A DNA stretch of 64,000 nucleotides. Origin: JBCCDY01 sp039030555. GTDB lineage: Bacteria > Bacteroidota > Bacteroidia > Cytophagales > Cyclobacteriaceae. The position numbers and the translations under genes were made by a program. Below are positions 10,901 through 20,387 of the stretch, one piece after another; within the stretch, counting starts at the first letter, position 1, and every line of letters starts with the position of its first letter. Under the pieces are notes generated by a model. That model did no database searches. It had not been told where the DNA came from and saw only the letters and a program-made list of their open reading frames with translations. Location of the stretch: assembly GCA_039030555.1 (NCBI GenBank), contig JBCCDY010000005.1, positions 62,001 to 126,000 of the forward strand, read 5' to 3'.

Positions 10901-13088
10901 CTGGAAAGTACAAGCCATCGACAAGTCACTAAATGGAACTGCATTTTCAGAGGAAGATACATTGGAGTATGAGCCTTTTAATTATAACGCCTTCTTCCAA
11001 TCTCAAGAAGTAACTGATTTGGGCACTCTTTTTTACCAGGACGGGGACAGCGATGGAGATATTGATATTTTCGCTACAAAAGACGGTGAAAGTATCTGGT
11101 TTGAGAATGATGAAGGAAATCTTGAGGAAGGGACTAATCCTGGAATTGAAATTGATGGTAATGCTAACATTCCGTTTATCATAGAATTTATCGATATCAA
11201 TGCTGATGGACGGTTGGATATAATTTATCAGACAGATAGCCTGGATTCAGTAGCCTTATGGACAGCACCTTTTACCTATCAGACGAGCGAAAATTATGCA
11301 TTACCCTTAGACCCGGAAGACTTCGTGGATATTGATAACGATGGCGATCTTGATATGCTGTATCGGGATGATCCTTTCAGTTTTAGTGATTTTAACCTTG
11401 TGTTAAGTATAAACAATGGCATAGGTTGGGAGTCACCAGATACGCTGGACATTCAAGGTTCTGTACAGCTCACTGCTGATTTGGATAACAATGGATGGAA
11501 AGATTTGGTCATAGATCCCGCAGATGATTTCGAGCAACTACTCACAATATATAACTACGAAACGGGATTGGATATTGAAAACCCACGTATGGTTACGGTA
11601 AGGACGGAGTTTGGAATAGGGTTTCTTGAGGCGATAAATCTGAATGATGACGAGTACATTGATGTAATAGACGTTTTTTCGACACTATTGCTTATTAATT
11701 CTGAGGGAGTTCTTAGTGAACCTTTTACATTTAGTTTGGCAACAGAGGCTTCTCCTAACATTAATAACATCATTGATCTGGATGCCGATGGGGATTCAGA
11801 CCTTTTTGATTCACAAGGGATAATCGGTAGAAACGATTCGTTGAAGTTTATAGAGCGAGCTTTTCTGCGCGAAGTAGATGACGGTGCTATTGTTCAAAAA
11901 GTATTGGATATTGATAAGGATGGTCTTCCGAACTATATTTTAACAGGAGAATCAGGGGAGTTTGAAGGCCAGTTTTTTGAAAGCTTTTTGGTGAATGTTT
12001 CGCAAACGAGCGGTAAGGCGAATACCAGCCCACAAGCTCCTTCTAATTTGAATGCTACAGCTAATGCAAATACTATAGAGCTCAGCTGGAATCCGGCAAT
12101 AGATAATGAAACCCCCAGTCAGGGCTTATTTTATAATGTATACATAAGGTCTGCCACTGATACATTGGTATATCCATATACTAATGCTAATGGCGATAAA
12201 CAGTTAATAAACTTTGGAAACGCAGCACATGTTGAAAAGTTTGTTCATACCAACTTGGATGATGGGACGTACTTTTGGGCTGTTCAAGCCATAGATAATT
12301 CCTTTGCGACCAGTAGCTTCTCTGAAGAACAATCATTCGAGATTTTCGTGGGCCCGGAACTCGAACTGGCTGATAGCCTGGCATGTCAGGAAGATGTAGT
12401 CACCTATACCGTTCAACCCGATGGCTTTGCCTATCAATGGAAGTTTAAAGGGGGAGAAAGAGTGGATTCAACCGAAAACAGCTTAACCATCCGATGGCTG
12501 GATACACTGACTACTCAGTTGATGGTCACGAATGTCGAATTCGACCGGAGCGATACTATTTCAGTTACAATAGAAGACAAACCTGCCGGTAATTTCAGTT
12601 TCGGTGAAAATCTGGGTACTGATGCCCTTGTTCAATTTTCTGATAGCTCGTCTGCTACCGTATCGGAATGGCAGTGGGACTTTGGAGATGGTAACAGCTC
12701 CAGTGATCAGAATCCTGTAAATGTATTTTTGTCAAGTGGTGCTTTTGATGTTCAGCTTACCGTTTTTAACAGCAATGGCTGTTCCGATGCATTACTTCGG
12801 GAGGTTTTTGTACAGGACATTATTCCTATTAGGGTGGCAGATGTAGTCACACCCAATGGGGATGGTAAAAACGACTTTCTGTTTATTGAGAATATTGAAC
12901 GTTATCCGGATAACTCACTGGTTATACTCAACAGTTTGGGACAGGAAGTTTTTAGCACAACGGGCTACAACAACAACTGGTTTGGGGATTTTCAGGGAAA
13001 CACATTACCTGCAGGGCAGTACGTCTGCATCCTTAAACTGGAAGTAGGCGATACGGAGAGAAGAGAATCCTTTTCTATCATCCGGTGA
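7956..13088 (+). CDS. Giant secreted FG-GAP/VCBS repeat protein with PKD and T9SS type B sorting domain
   Basis: 1710 residues from a TTG start, chosen because it is followed at once by a signal peptide (MKSRFLHLFLFLCLAW...KAQ); an in-frame stop lies just upstream. It carries many FG-GAP-type calcium-binding repeats (D-x-D-x-D-G-D-x-D-L: FGDLDADGDLDLVV, WGDSDNDGDLDLLG, FGDYDGDGDLDIAV). Between them are fibronectin-III-like segments (NLSWENPDP, IELSWNPAIDNE) and, at ~1545-1615, a PKD domain (WQWDFGDGNSSSDQNPVN). The last ~85 residues, with TPNGDGKNDF, are a gliding-motility CHU_C type B sorting domain. The protein should therefore be exported by the type IX system and kept at the surface as an adhesin or scaffold. 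The nearby PorP/SprF gene fits this. Confidence 0.9.
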   Translation: MKSRFLHLFLFLCLAWFCDHRLKAQFTDVTTAQIPQAGGDAQFGDLDADGDLDLVVLGFDNEEAICRISFNNGFGNFVPAFNLNLEGLSSEPSLALADFNQDGLVDFVTSGRSNELDANGNRILKTILYRNVGGEFEIANDQLTGFAVCDLEWGDSDNDGDLDLLGNGFSSFDPDIYSTILYENAGNNVFLEKEVAMGISSGNAEFGDYDGDGDLDIAVFGNAEVGAVGELYENVGNNEFIFFFELINVFDAAIEWGDFDSDGDVDLAGTGFSPDFDTDVTFIYENTFSIDGEFVFHDLGLNIFAGDIDAADFNNDGLLDLGITGVSSTNGFDPQAVVLQNEGGFNFSVFEFLPNHRFSFDWGDIDGDGLQDIVLTGVENNEFFATRILRNDGGYGVNSPSIPNNLNSIVDQNSVNLSWENPDPATHTYNVNLYGDVGQVILPPVNFFNNSVQIPGKGYTQNLFVEIDKLAEGTYFWSVQANSGSDVLSDFTAEESFEITNPLQMNPSPYQQAVFQIEDDNIPFKQNLVIADLNNDRLHDILVTNEIINNVLGTQDERLFLFQDGEYIESTSYTGTSFGSISSVADINEDNLLDIINRSGPYYNLEFGSFDFQELTTSQAFIPYDFDNDGDQDLLYEGESRYLQANAREFLDIKRFTEYTISQNTRFFPSRVFSQVVDFDGNGLNDLIELPAVERSLQILSPEEGFERYLISEVTDTLSNQSIQASIADFWQLVDVDNDEDYDLITLVGYAFVDQSTDIQTRGAVGINYYKNENSNFVFQGYYDATPPGFGELSEPGNRENFANSRIHSFEVGDVNNDGYSDILIGFQSESGFDFPDDFSTNKSCVLFRNQEGDEFELIETFNASIGRFIDIDEDYDLDLITVNNDALFINNTNPTTIDFSPPVNLRSSISGDTLIFEWDHDQLFDSFNLEIEYAPFDDPENRSIITHSGSFEDGLRKQFKSGNSSGSKIHKLVNVREGIYYWKVQAIDKSLNGTAFSEEDTLEYEPFNYNAFFQSQEVTDLGTLFYQDGDSDGDIDIFATKDGESIWFENDEGNLEEGTNPGIEIDGNANIPFIIEFIDINADGRLDIIYQTDSLDSVALWTAPFTYQTSENYALPLDPEDFVDIDNDGDLDMLYRDDPFSFSDFNLVLSINNGIGWESPDTLDIQGSVQLTADLDNNGWKDLVIDPADDFEQLLTIYNYETGLDIENPRMVTVRTEFGIGFLEAINLNDDEYIDVIDVFSTLLLINSEGVLSEPFTFSLATEASPNINNIIDLDADGDSDLFDSQGIIGRNDSLKFIERAFLREVDDGAIVQKVLDIDKDGLPNYILTGESGEFEGQFFESFLVNVSQTSGKANTSPQAPSNLNATANANTIELSWNPAIDNETPSQGLFYNVYIRSATDTLVYPYTNANGDKQLINFGNAAHVEKFVHTNLDDGTYFWAVQAIDNSFATSSFSEEQSFEIFVGPELELADSLACQEDVVTYTVQPDGFAYQWKFKGGERVDSTENSLTIRWLDTLTTQLMVTNVEFDRSDTISVTIEDKPAGNFSFGENLGTDALVQFSDSSSATVSEWQWDFGDGNSSSDQNPVNVFLSSGAFDVQLTVFNSNGCSDALLREVFVQDIIPIRVADVVTPNGDGKNDFLFIENIERYPDNSLVILNSLGQEVFSTTGYNNNWFGDFQGNTLPAGQYVCILKLEVGDTERRESFSIIR

Positions 13089-13089
13089 T

Positions 13090-15990
13090 TTAATTTGCCG
13101 GTTTTACGATCCCGATAGGGAAATCCTGCCCGGCTATAAAACCTGTAGGATATTGCGCCGATCCACCGTATTTACTGGATAATTCCGGTACCACATCTTC
13201 CATATAGGCCTTCAGCTCGTTAACGGTAATTTTGCCATCGCCATTACTTCCATCTGCTTTTCCACTTAAGGCTTCAATGAGCGAATAAGTAAAGACTCCA
13301 TGCCCTAACTCATCAAACTCCACAGCATATTGCTGTGTACCGCTTGCAGATAGCAATACCGTGCCGGAGCTTCTTGCAAGCTGGACAATGGCTTTTTCTT
13401 CCGGGGTACCACGTTTAGCGAAATATTCGACAGCTCCTCCTGAATGGCAGGCATCCAAAAGGACAAGCTGTTTCTGGGCATTTACATCAGCCAAAAGGTT
13501 CCTGAGCTCCATGGATGAAATCGCCCTGTTTTCCAGCTCCGTGCTGTTGCCATACAACTGGGTAACATCATGAGGAACTAAATAATACGATTCATCCGGA
13601 CCTTCTGTATTTACCGTTCCATGCCCGGCATAGTAAAAGATGAACACATCCTGTGCTTTAGCTTTTTGTACGATTTCAGCAAACTTGCTTATGATGTTCT
13701 GTTTTGTTGCTTCTTCATTGTAAACATCATACAGATAAACCTCTCTGAATATCCCTGTCGCATTTTTCTGAACGGTTTTGGCGAAAGCCCTTGCATCCGA
13801 ATAAGCATAATTCAGGTTATAAGCTGTATTCCTGTAGCTGTTGATACCCACATTCAGGACATAAAGATCTGCTATGGCGTTAGCTTCACCCGTATAATTG
13901 ATCTGTATGAGATCCGGTTTCGATTCGATCTTCTGAAGATTCGTTGCTATTATCTTAAATTCATTTAAGCCCGGAACCAGATCTACATCATATGAAACCC
14001 GGACCTGCGAATCGTTTAGTTCAATTTTATTTTGGGTGATGATCAACTTCGAGTTCTGGAAGATGGAAATTTCGAAAATACCGGAACCTCCATCGTATAC
14101 AGTAGCCTCAATCGTTACATTTGATTGATTACTTAAATAGCCTGATTCTGAACGCGTTAAAATAAAAGCTCTTTGATTATCATCAAGTGTATATGGTCGT
14201 TCAAACAGTGAGACAGTAGGACGATGAATTTTAGTAAGCTGAAAAACAGATTCTCCTTTACGTTCAATAATCCTGCTCACAGGTGTAAGCGTATTCAATG
14301 ACTCCTGCACTTCTTCCGGTCGGTACAAAATTGAAAAAAACTGATCTCCATTATAAAGTTGTTGGTAACCCTTGTCGTCGTAACCTGCTAGCCAGCCAAA
14401 CAGTCCTGCTCCATTACCTCCGGATGTATAATACCCCTCTGAAGTCCAGATCACCCAGTCCTGCTCACTGGAAATATACAGGCTAGCAAACGGCTTCAGT
14501 ACATTACCGGTATCTTTCAAGTTCCAGATATGAATAATCTCATCTTCTCCACCTGAAACGAGGAAATCCTGACTGGCGACTATCGAACGGACACCCCCGG
14601 TATGGCCTGAGAATGTTTTATATTCTTTTCCAGTACGATCATACAGCTTCATGGAAAAATCATTTCCCAGTACAACAGAAGAATCTCCAAGCCAGCAGTA
14701 GCTTAGTATTCTGCCATCTTTTTCTTCGCTGACTTTTATCTTGGTTTTGCCAGACTGAAACAGGAATGGCGTAGGGAGGAGTCGGGATTTGTCTGTTGAC
14801 TCCAGTAATTTATCCGGAAGTCCGCTGAGCTGCTGGTTATATATGTTGAATTGATAATCAAACTGCTTTGCTCCACTTTGCTGACTGATGTATAGGTTAC
14901 CGGATCCATCCATATCAATGTTCCTCACAAAGCTTCCACCACCATCCAGTGTTCTTAAAGTGCTCCCGTTTATCGCATTCCAGAAAACGATCTCATTGCT
15001 GCTACCACCTGATGATGCGACTACATAATTACCGTCTTCAACATTGGGATTAAACTCCGTAGAATAAACTGTATTATCATGATCGAGAAATTCGGCAAAG
15101 GGTTTTGCGTCTGGTAAACTGTAACTGACAGAACGACCGGTATTTTTAGTTGAAACAACCAGCATTTTGGTATCTGCTGAAATGCTGATGCTCGTAACTT
15201 CATTATCCATTCGGTCAATTTTCCTTTTGAACTTCCCGCTGGATGAGTACAGAAAAACCATTTCATCCTGTCCGCCGGAAACCAGGTATTTTCCATCCTG
15301 GGAGAATAAAACTCTGTTTACTGGAAGCAGATGACGACTAATAAGCTGTTTTGAAACTGTATTCAGTAAACGATCTGATGCTTCCAGTTCGATAAGATGG
15401 ATATCCTTGTCTTCAGTAGCTATGGCAAGGGCCAGTCGGTCATAGGCAAAGGACAGATCGTTAATAGCTGATCCAACCTCGATGGATCCTGCCTCACTTA
15501 CTTTCATATCACCGTTTATATTCCACAGCAAAACTTTTTCATCATTCCCGCCCGTAGCCATCCAGCTTCCATCCGGTGAAATGGCAATGGCATTTATGGA
15601 ACCCCGATGTGCCTCAAGGGTCTGTAATCGTTGCCTCTGTTCGGTATCAATTACGTAAAGTTTACCGGATTCATCCGGGCGGGTATATCCTCCAGCCACA
15701 ATAAATTCCTGATTTGGTGAAGATTCCAGTGCATACAGTGCTCCATTAGCTCCAGCTCCTGCGTTCAGATAGTTCTTCTCAAGAAGTTCGCCGGTCTTTG
15801 AATCCCACCATCGAAGGCTTCTGTCTTCACTTACCGAAACTATGGCATGATCCAAATATGCTATGGATCGTATTATCCCCGTATGACCATCGGTATTGGG
15901 TAGCAGAACAGGGGTTTGCGCTGGACTAACAACAGCAAAGAGGGTAAAACACAAGAATGAAATGTAATTATATACAGTTTTATAAATCAA
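13090..15990 (-). CDS. Secreted WD40-repeat protein with C-terminal caspase (C14) domain
   Basis: 966 residues from a TTG at 15990, preferred over the longer frame because a signal peptide follows (MIYKTVYNYISFLCFTLF...SPAQ). Residues ~30-560 hold WD40 repeats (GHTGIIRSIAYLD, AISPDGSWMATGG, GHTGGVRSIVAS). After a ~120-residue beta linker, residues ~707-930 form a caspase-like peptidase: catalytic His in YYAGHG (~789) and Cys in LDACHSGG (~847), both intact. Known bacterial WD40-caspase proteins act in programmed death, signalling or proteolysis. The start codon lies 20 bp from the divergent PorP/SprF gene, so the two 5' regions overlap. Targets are unknown. Confidence 0.85.
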   Translation of the reverse strand: MIYKTVYNYISFLCFTLFAVVSPAQTPVLLPNTDGHTGIIRSIAYLDHAIVSVSEDRSLRWWDSKTGELLEKNYLNAGAGANGALYALESSPNQEFIVAGGYTRPDESGKLYVIDTEQRQRLQTLEAHRGSINAIAISPDGSWMATGGNDEKVLLWNINGDMKVSEAGSIEVGSAINDLSFAYDRLALAIATEDKDIHLIELEASDRLLNTVSKQLISRHLLPVNRVLFSQDGKYLVSGGQDEMVFLYSSSGKFKRKIDRMDNEVTSISISADTKMLVVSTKNTGRSVSYSLPDAKPFAEFLDHDNTVYSTEFNPNVEDGNYVVASSGGSSNEIVFWNAINGSTLRTLDGGGSFVRNIDMDGSGNLYISQQSGAKQFDYQFNIYNQQLSGLPDKLLESTDKSRLLPTPFLFQSGKTKIKVSEEKDGRILSYCWLGDSSVVLGNDFSMKLYDRTGKEYKTFSGHTGGVRSIVASQDFLVSGGEDEIIHIWNLKDTGNVLKPFASLYISSEQDWVIWTSEGYYTSGGNGAGLFGWLAGYDDKGYQQLYNGDQFFSILYRPEEVQESLNTLTPVSRIIERKGESVFQLTKIHRPTVSLFERPYTLDDNQRAFILTRSESGYLSNQSNVTIEATVYDGGSGIFEISIFQNSKLIITQNKIELNDSQVRVSYDVDLVPGLNEFKIIATNLQKIESKPDLIQINYTGEANAIADLYVLNVGINSYRNTAYNLNYAYSDARAFAKTVQKNATGIFREVYLYDVYNEEATKQNIISKFAEIVQKAKAQDVFIFYYAGHGTVNTEGPDESYYLVPHDVTQLYGNSTELENRAISSMELRNLLADVNAQKQLVLLDACHSGGAVEYFAKRGTPEEKAIVQLARSSGTVLLSASGTQQYAVEFDELGHGVFTYSLIEALSGKADGSNGDGKITVNELKAYMEDVVPELSSKYGGSAQYPTGFIAGQDFPIGIVKPAN

Positions 15991-16010
15991 TTTAACAGGC
16001 TTTGCTATCA

Positions 16011-17027
16011 ATGAAGATATATCATTATCTTCATTTAATGTTATTAAATAAGACTCAATTTTCCATACGTAGCGGGAGTGGTTTATTGACCATATTATTT
16101 TTGGGAATAACGGGCATATTTCCAAATATGCTTCATGGGCAACAATTGCCAGTCTTTCATCAAAAATTTACGGATGATTTTTTATTCAATCCGGGATATA
16201 CCGGACTGTCAGGCGGCTCCGCTTCAGCATCCTTTAGAAGAATATGGACAGGTATAGAGGATCCTGCAAACGCCTACTACATTAGCGGGCATACCTTACT
16301 GGCACAAGATAAAATAGGAATAGGTGGTAATCTGTTTTTTGAACAGCTGAGTTTTATTAACAATTTAAGGATTGCCCCCTCGATATCTTATCAGATCATA
16401 AAATCTGAGGACTACAGTGTTTCGTTCGGTATAAGCCCGGAGCTTTATCAGACACGCCTTGATAGGGGTGAACTATTTGTACGTGACCCCGACGACCCTC
16501 TATTACTCAATCCGGATGAAGGGGTCACATTTGATGTATCTTCCGGTATCGTTTTTTCCAGTTCCCGTATTAATGCTGGAGTTGGCTTTAACAGAATGGT
16601 TAATTTTTGGGAAGATGACGATAACGATTCTGGTGTCGACCTTCTTTCCATAATATCGCTGAGTGCCAGCGGGCTAATTCCTCTTCGCTACGGCTATGAT
16701 GTTTTTGAGCCCAGAATTTTCTACAATATCACACCAGATGGAAGGAATCTTTTAAATGTTTCCGGTTTTTACAATTACGAGAATATCGCCGTTGCCGGAG
16801 TGACCTACCGGACTAATTCCGTAGGTGTCATGAGTCTTGGCTGGTGGTTTGAAAACCGAATACTGTTTTCCTATTCCGTGGAGTACAATTTCAGTAATGC
16901 AGGTCGCGATTTGGGAGTAATTCACGAACTAACACTCCGGATTGATTTCAACAAACAGTATTTTCAGCGTGTGAATCCGGCAAATCAAAACCCCAGAGAG
17001 TCCTCCACTTTTAGAAAGCGTAGGTGA
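16011..17027 (+). CDS. PorP/SprF-family type IX secretion membrane protein
   Basis: 338 residues from the ATG at 16011; a TTG at 16002 is an alternative. After a signal peptide (LLTILFLGITGIFPNMLHGQ) comes the PorP/SprF signature: FHQKFTDDFLFNPGYTGL, the SFRRIWTGI loop, LAQDKIGIGGNLFFEQ, and repeated amphipathic beta strands of an outer-membrane barrel. Family members pair with type B sorting-domain substrates and help anchor or export them. The 1710-residue type B protein ending at 13088 is a natural partner, though this is inference from proximity. Confidence 0.88.
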   Translation: MKIYHYLHLMLLNKTQFSIRSGSGLLTILFLGITGIFPNMLHGQQLPVFHQKFTDDFLFNPGYTGLSGGSASASFRRIWTGIEDPANAYYISGHTLLAQDKIGIGGNLFFEQLSFINNLRIAPSISYQIIKSEDYSVSFGISPELYQTRLDRGELFVRDPDDPLLLNPDEGVTFDVSSGIVFSSSRINAGVGFNRMVNFWEDDDNDSGVDLLSIISLSASGLIPLRYGYDVFEPRIFYNITPDGRNLLNVSGFYNYENIAVAGVTYRTNSVGVMSLGWWFENRILFSYSVEYNFSNAGRDLGVIHELTLRIDFNKQYFQRVNPANQNPRESSTFRKRR

Positions 17028-17158
17028 TTTGGTATGGCATAATAAGGAGTACTGCGCTGGTAGGGCCCATTATTCTCTTTCAAACTTCATTTCTTAAAGT
17101 GAAGGCTTTCACTTTACTAAAATCCCTAACTTATAGATTAGAATACTATAGCATTTCC

Positions 17159-18325
17159 CTATTTTTCCGAAGCATGAGAAAACTCATTAAAAATAGTTTC
17201 AGTAAGTTCTCCATCATCTCCTGTGAGCCTCCAAAACATGATGCCTTTCAATCCCTGCTCTTTTATATATTCAGTCTTCAACCTTAAAGACTTTATAGTT
17301 TCAAAAGAAACAAATAGCGAATCTGAATGATCCCAAATGTAAGGTGCCTGAGAAGAACTATCCCAACGAACATCGTAACCTTTTGAACGAATTAAGCTGT
17401 CCTGAATAATATTGAAATTAAGTGTTCCATACTGATTTCCAGCATTCTGATATAACCCATTATTAATGGGTACTACACCTTTCCACCAGCGGCCATAAAA
17501 CGGAACTCCAATGACTATTTTTTCAGCAGGTGCGCCATCTTCCATATACTGTTTGATTGCCCTTTCCATACTGTAGATATAATCATTATTGTCGGATTCA
17601 GAGGGCATCATATTCGCATGGTGTCCTGTTTTTCCTTCCCACCCTCCGTGGAAGTCATAAGTCATCAGATTCACGAAGTCCAGCTGCTCTGATATTCTCT
17701 TCATATCGACCTGTTCTATATAACCCTTGTTAGCACCTCCGGCTATAGTCAGCAAGTATTCCTGTTGAGTAATTGAAGAAACTGAATCCAGCTTTTCCCG
17801 AATTAAGGTCAGCACTTTTACATAATTCTCTCCGTCTTCTGGTCTGTGTGTATTGTTATTTCCGGGTAAACCCGGGTATTCCCAATCCAGATCGATTCCA
17901 TCAATACTGTTTCTGATCATATAGCCCAGGGCACTATTTGCAAATTTATCCCTGGATGAACTGGTTTTTACAGCATCGGAGAAGCCTGCAGACCATGTCC
18001 AGCCTCCAATAGAAATCAGGATTTTCAGGTCAGGGTTTACTTTTTTCAGTGCATTAAGTTGAATAAAAGCCTTTTTATCTTCCTCGCTTTCAGGGACAAC
18101 CAGGCTATCGACCACGTTGGCGAAGGCATAGTTTATATGCGTTAACTGTTTAGCTCTTTCAAAATCCTTTCCCCATTCCTTTTCATTCCACGACGTGACA
18201 TAGCCTACGACGATATGCGATAAGTCGTGGCGGTTTTCTTCCCGTTTTTCAGTTTCGGACGTAGGGCAGGAGAAAGTTAATAAAAATATTAGGGTGATAA
18301 GCTGATAGTTTAAAAAGTAGTTCAT
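17159..18325 (-). CDS. GH18 chitinase, lipoprotein
   Basis: 388 residues with a lipobox near LTFSC (Cys ~20). It is a TIM barrel of glycoside hydrolase family 18: HINYAFANV, ILISIGGWTWSAGFSDA (SxGG), and the catalytic DGIDLDWEYPG at ~140-150, with the acid Glu intact. Later come MTYDFHGGWEGKTGHHA and GVPFYGRWW, and the barrel closes with KGIMFWRLTGDDGEL. It cleaves chitin or chito-oligosaccharides at the cell surface. It is the last gene of the minus-strand chitin locus, 5 bp after the symporter gene. Confidence 0.92.
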   Translation of the reverse strand: MNYFLNYQLITLIFLLTFSCPTSETEKREENRHDLSHIVVGYVTSWNEKEWGKDFERAKQLTHINYAFANVVDSLVVPESEEDKKAFIQLNALKKVNPDLKILISIGGWTWSAGFSDAVKTSSSRDKFANSALGYMIRNSIDGIDLDWEYPGLPGNNNTHRPEDGENYVKVLTLIREKLDSVSSITQQEYLLTIAGGANKGYIEQVDMKRISEQLDFVNLMTYDFHGGWEGKTGHHANMMPSESDNNDYIYSMERAIKQYMEDGAPAEKIVIGVPFYGRWWKGVVPINNGLYQNAGNQYGTLNFNIIQDSLIRSKGYDVRWDSSSQAPYIWDHSDSLFVSFETIKSLRLKTEYIKEQGLKGIMFWRLTGDDGELTETIFNEFSHASEK

Positions 18326-18330
18326 ACTGA

Positions 18331-20304
18331 TTAGCTCTTAAGATTAACAGTTTTAAATAATCTGAAAATAGAAAAAGCAGAAACTGCAGCGACTGATAGT
18401 AGAATGACAGCTAGGGTGAGATTGCCATAGATGATCCCACCAATGGCGAAAAGGCAGGAATAAATATTGACGCAGCCCAGAAACACCAGCAATATTTTCC
18501 TAGGCATTTGCCAAGTATCTTGTGATACAATGGATGTGAAGTCAGGGTCGCTTTTCAGTTCTTCCCTAACCCTTTTCCAACCGGGTCCCCCCGGAAGTGT
18601 TTTCCTGTAAAAGCTTTTTAACACCTCCATGTTTTCAGGTTTGCCGAAGCTGGCGCAGCAAAGCCAGCTGATCGTAACGACCAGTACACAAAGGATTAGT
18701 CGAACAGGGAATACCACTGTATCGATCTTCCCTTTAATCTTATTGAAAGCTTCTTTAGTTTCTATGTTCAATAAGATACTTTGCTCATCGGGACGAAGGT
18801 TTGCATTTTCCAATTCATACAGTTGAAAAGAATCCAGAGCTTCTACCTTTTCAATCAATCGGTCGCTTAAACCCTTAGTATCCATGATGATGGAGGCTAC
18901 AGATGAAGCATCGATTACCAATACCAGTAAAACAGCCATTATGGTGGCTGAAATCATCCCGGCAATTTCTGAAAGTGCGTTGATTCGCCACCAGAACCAC
19001 CTCAACAGGTAGATAAGGCCTGTTCCAGCTCCGGAAAGAAGAAGGATATCAAATGCCTGTGTAGCATTTTCCAGGAATGTTAAGGAGAAAATTGCTGAGA
19101 TAATCATAAGGAGGGCAGTGGACAATCTGCCCATCAATACCTGATTCTGATCTGAAGCTGCAGGATTCACGAATCGTTTGTAAAAGTCGTTAACAATGTA
19201 CGAAGACCCCCAGTTTAAATGAGTTCCAATGGTGGACATATAAGCTGCCAGAATAGAAGCTGTTACCAAACCCAACCAGCCGGGACCCAATCTGGTGAGC
19301 ATGGCAGGGTAGGCTACATCATGTCCCAAATACTGATCACTTATGTTTGGAAAGGCTTCTTTAATTGCCTGTAAATCCGGAAATACCACAATAGAGGCAA
19401 GAGCTACAATGATCCATGGCCATGGGCGAAGCGCATAGTGAGCAAAATTGAAGAACAAAGTGGCTCCAATAGCGTTTTTCTCGTCTTTGGCTGATAACAT
19501 TCTTTGAGCGATGTACCCGCCACCTCCCGGCTCAGCCCCCGGATACCATACAGACCACCATTGGACAGCGATTGGAATGAAAAGTAATGGAATGTAAACG
19601 AAAGGGTCTGAGAAATCAGGGAGAATTGATAATTTGTCCATAACATTTTCATGCTCAAGCAAGGCCGCAAGACCTCCAACTTCCGGCTGTTTTAATGCTA
19701 CGATAGCCGCATATACAGCGCCGGCCATGGCAATAGTATATTGAAAGAAATCTGCCCATATCACACCTTTAATACCCCCAAGCGTAGCATAAATGATTAC
19801 AGCTATGGAGGAAAAGACAATGATCCGAACAGGATCAAGCCCGAACATGACTGCACCGATCTTAATGACGGCGAGGGACACACTCCCCATAATGAGACAA
19901 TTGAAAAAGATTCCTAAATAAAGTGCCCTGAACCCTCTTAAAAAGGAAGCCAGTTTTCCACCATATCGTAATTCATAAAATTCAAGGTCGGTCACAACCT
20001 CCGAACGCCTCCAGAGCCCTGCATAGATGAATACGGTGACCATTCCGGTAATCAGGAAAGACCACCAGGCCCAGTTTCTTACAATGCCACCTTCTCGCAC
20101 CATTCCGGTCACCAGATTGGGGGTATCCGCAGAGAAAGTGCAGGCAACCATCGAAACGCCCAAAAGCCACCAGGGCATTCCCCTTCCACCAAGGAAAAAT
20201 TCTTTGGAATTTTTTCCTGCTGAGCGAGAGGCAACCCATCCGATGGCCAGCACAATGGAAAAAAAGATGCCAATAATCACCCAATCTATGAATTGAAAAA
20301 TCAT
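18331..20304 (-). CDS. Sodium:solute symporter (SSS family), likely for GlcNAc or chitobiose
   Basis: 657 residues, about 14 hydrophobic segments. SSS features include GWVASRSAGKNSKEFFLGGRGMPWWLLG near the N-terminus, ADTPNLVTGMVREGG, LYLGIFFNCLIMGSVSLA, TLGGIKGVIWADFFQYTIAM (sodium-symporter signature), and GWLGLVTASILAAYMSTIGTHLNWGSSY. A cytoplasmic loop and extra C-terminal helices extend it beyond the core of ~550. The substrate is inferred only from its place between the chitinase and hexosaminidase genes. Confidence 0.88.
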   Translation of the reverse strand: MIFQFIDWVIIGIFFSIVLAIGWVASRSAGKNSKEFFLGGRGMPWWLLGVSMVACTFSADTPNLVTGMVREGGIVRNWAWWSFLITGMVTVFIYAGLWRRSEVVTDLEFYELRYGGKLASFLRGFRALYLGIFFNCLIMGSVSLAVIKIGAVMFGLDPVRIIVFSSIAVIIYATLGGIKGVIWADFFQYTIAMAGAVYAAIVALKQPEVGGLAALLEHENVMDKLSILPDFSDPFVYIPLLFIPIAVQWWSVWYPGAEPGGGGYIAQRMLSAKDEKNAIGATLFFNFAHYALRPWPWIIVALASIVVFPDLQAIKEAFPNISDQYLGHDVAYPAMLTRLGPGWLGLVTASILAAYMSTIGTHLNWGSSYIVNDFYKRFVNPAASDQNQVLMGRLSTALLMIISAIFSLTFLENATQAFDILLLSGAGTGLIYLLRWFWWRINALSEIAGMISATIMAVLLVLVIDASSVASIIMDTKGLSDRLIEKVEALDSFQLYELENANLRPDEQSILLNIETKEAFNKIKGKIDTVVFPVRLILCVLVVTISWLCCASFGKPENMEVLKSFYRKTLPGGPGWKRVREELKSDPDFTSIVSQDTWQMPRKILLVFLGCVNIYSCLFAIGGIIYGNLTLAVILLSVAAVSAFSIFRLFKTVNLKS

Positions 20305-20387
20305 ACTTTATAATTTATGGGTAGGAGGAGAGCCTGTTACAAATCATATCCTTTTAAGGACTCCACTAATACCGAGTATCAGACAAA

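Noticed and set aside
17024..17287. 87-codon plus-strand ORF
   Set aside because: Lies mostly antisense to the 3' end of the GH18 gene and has no recognisable features.
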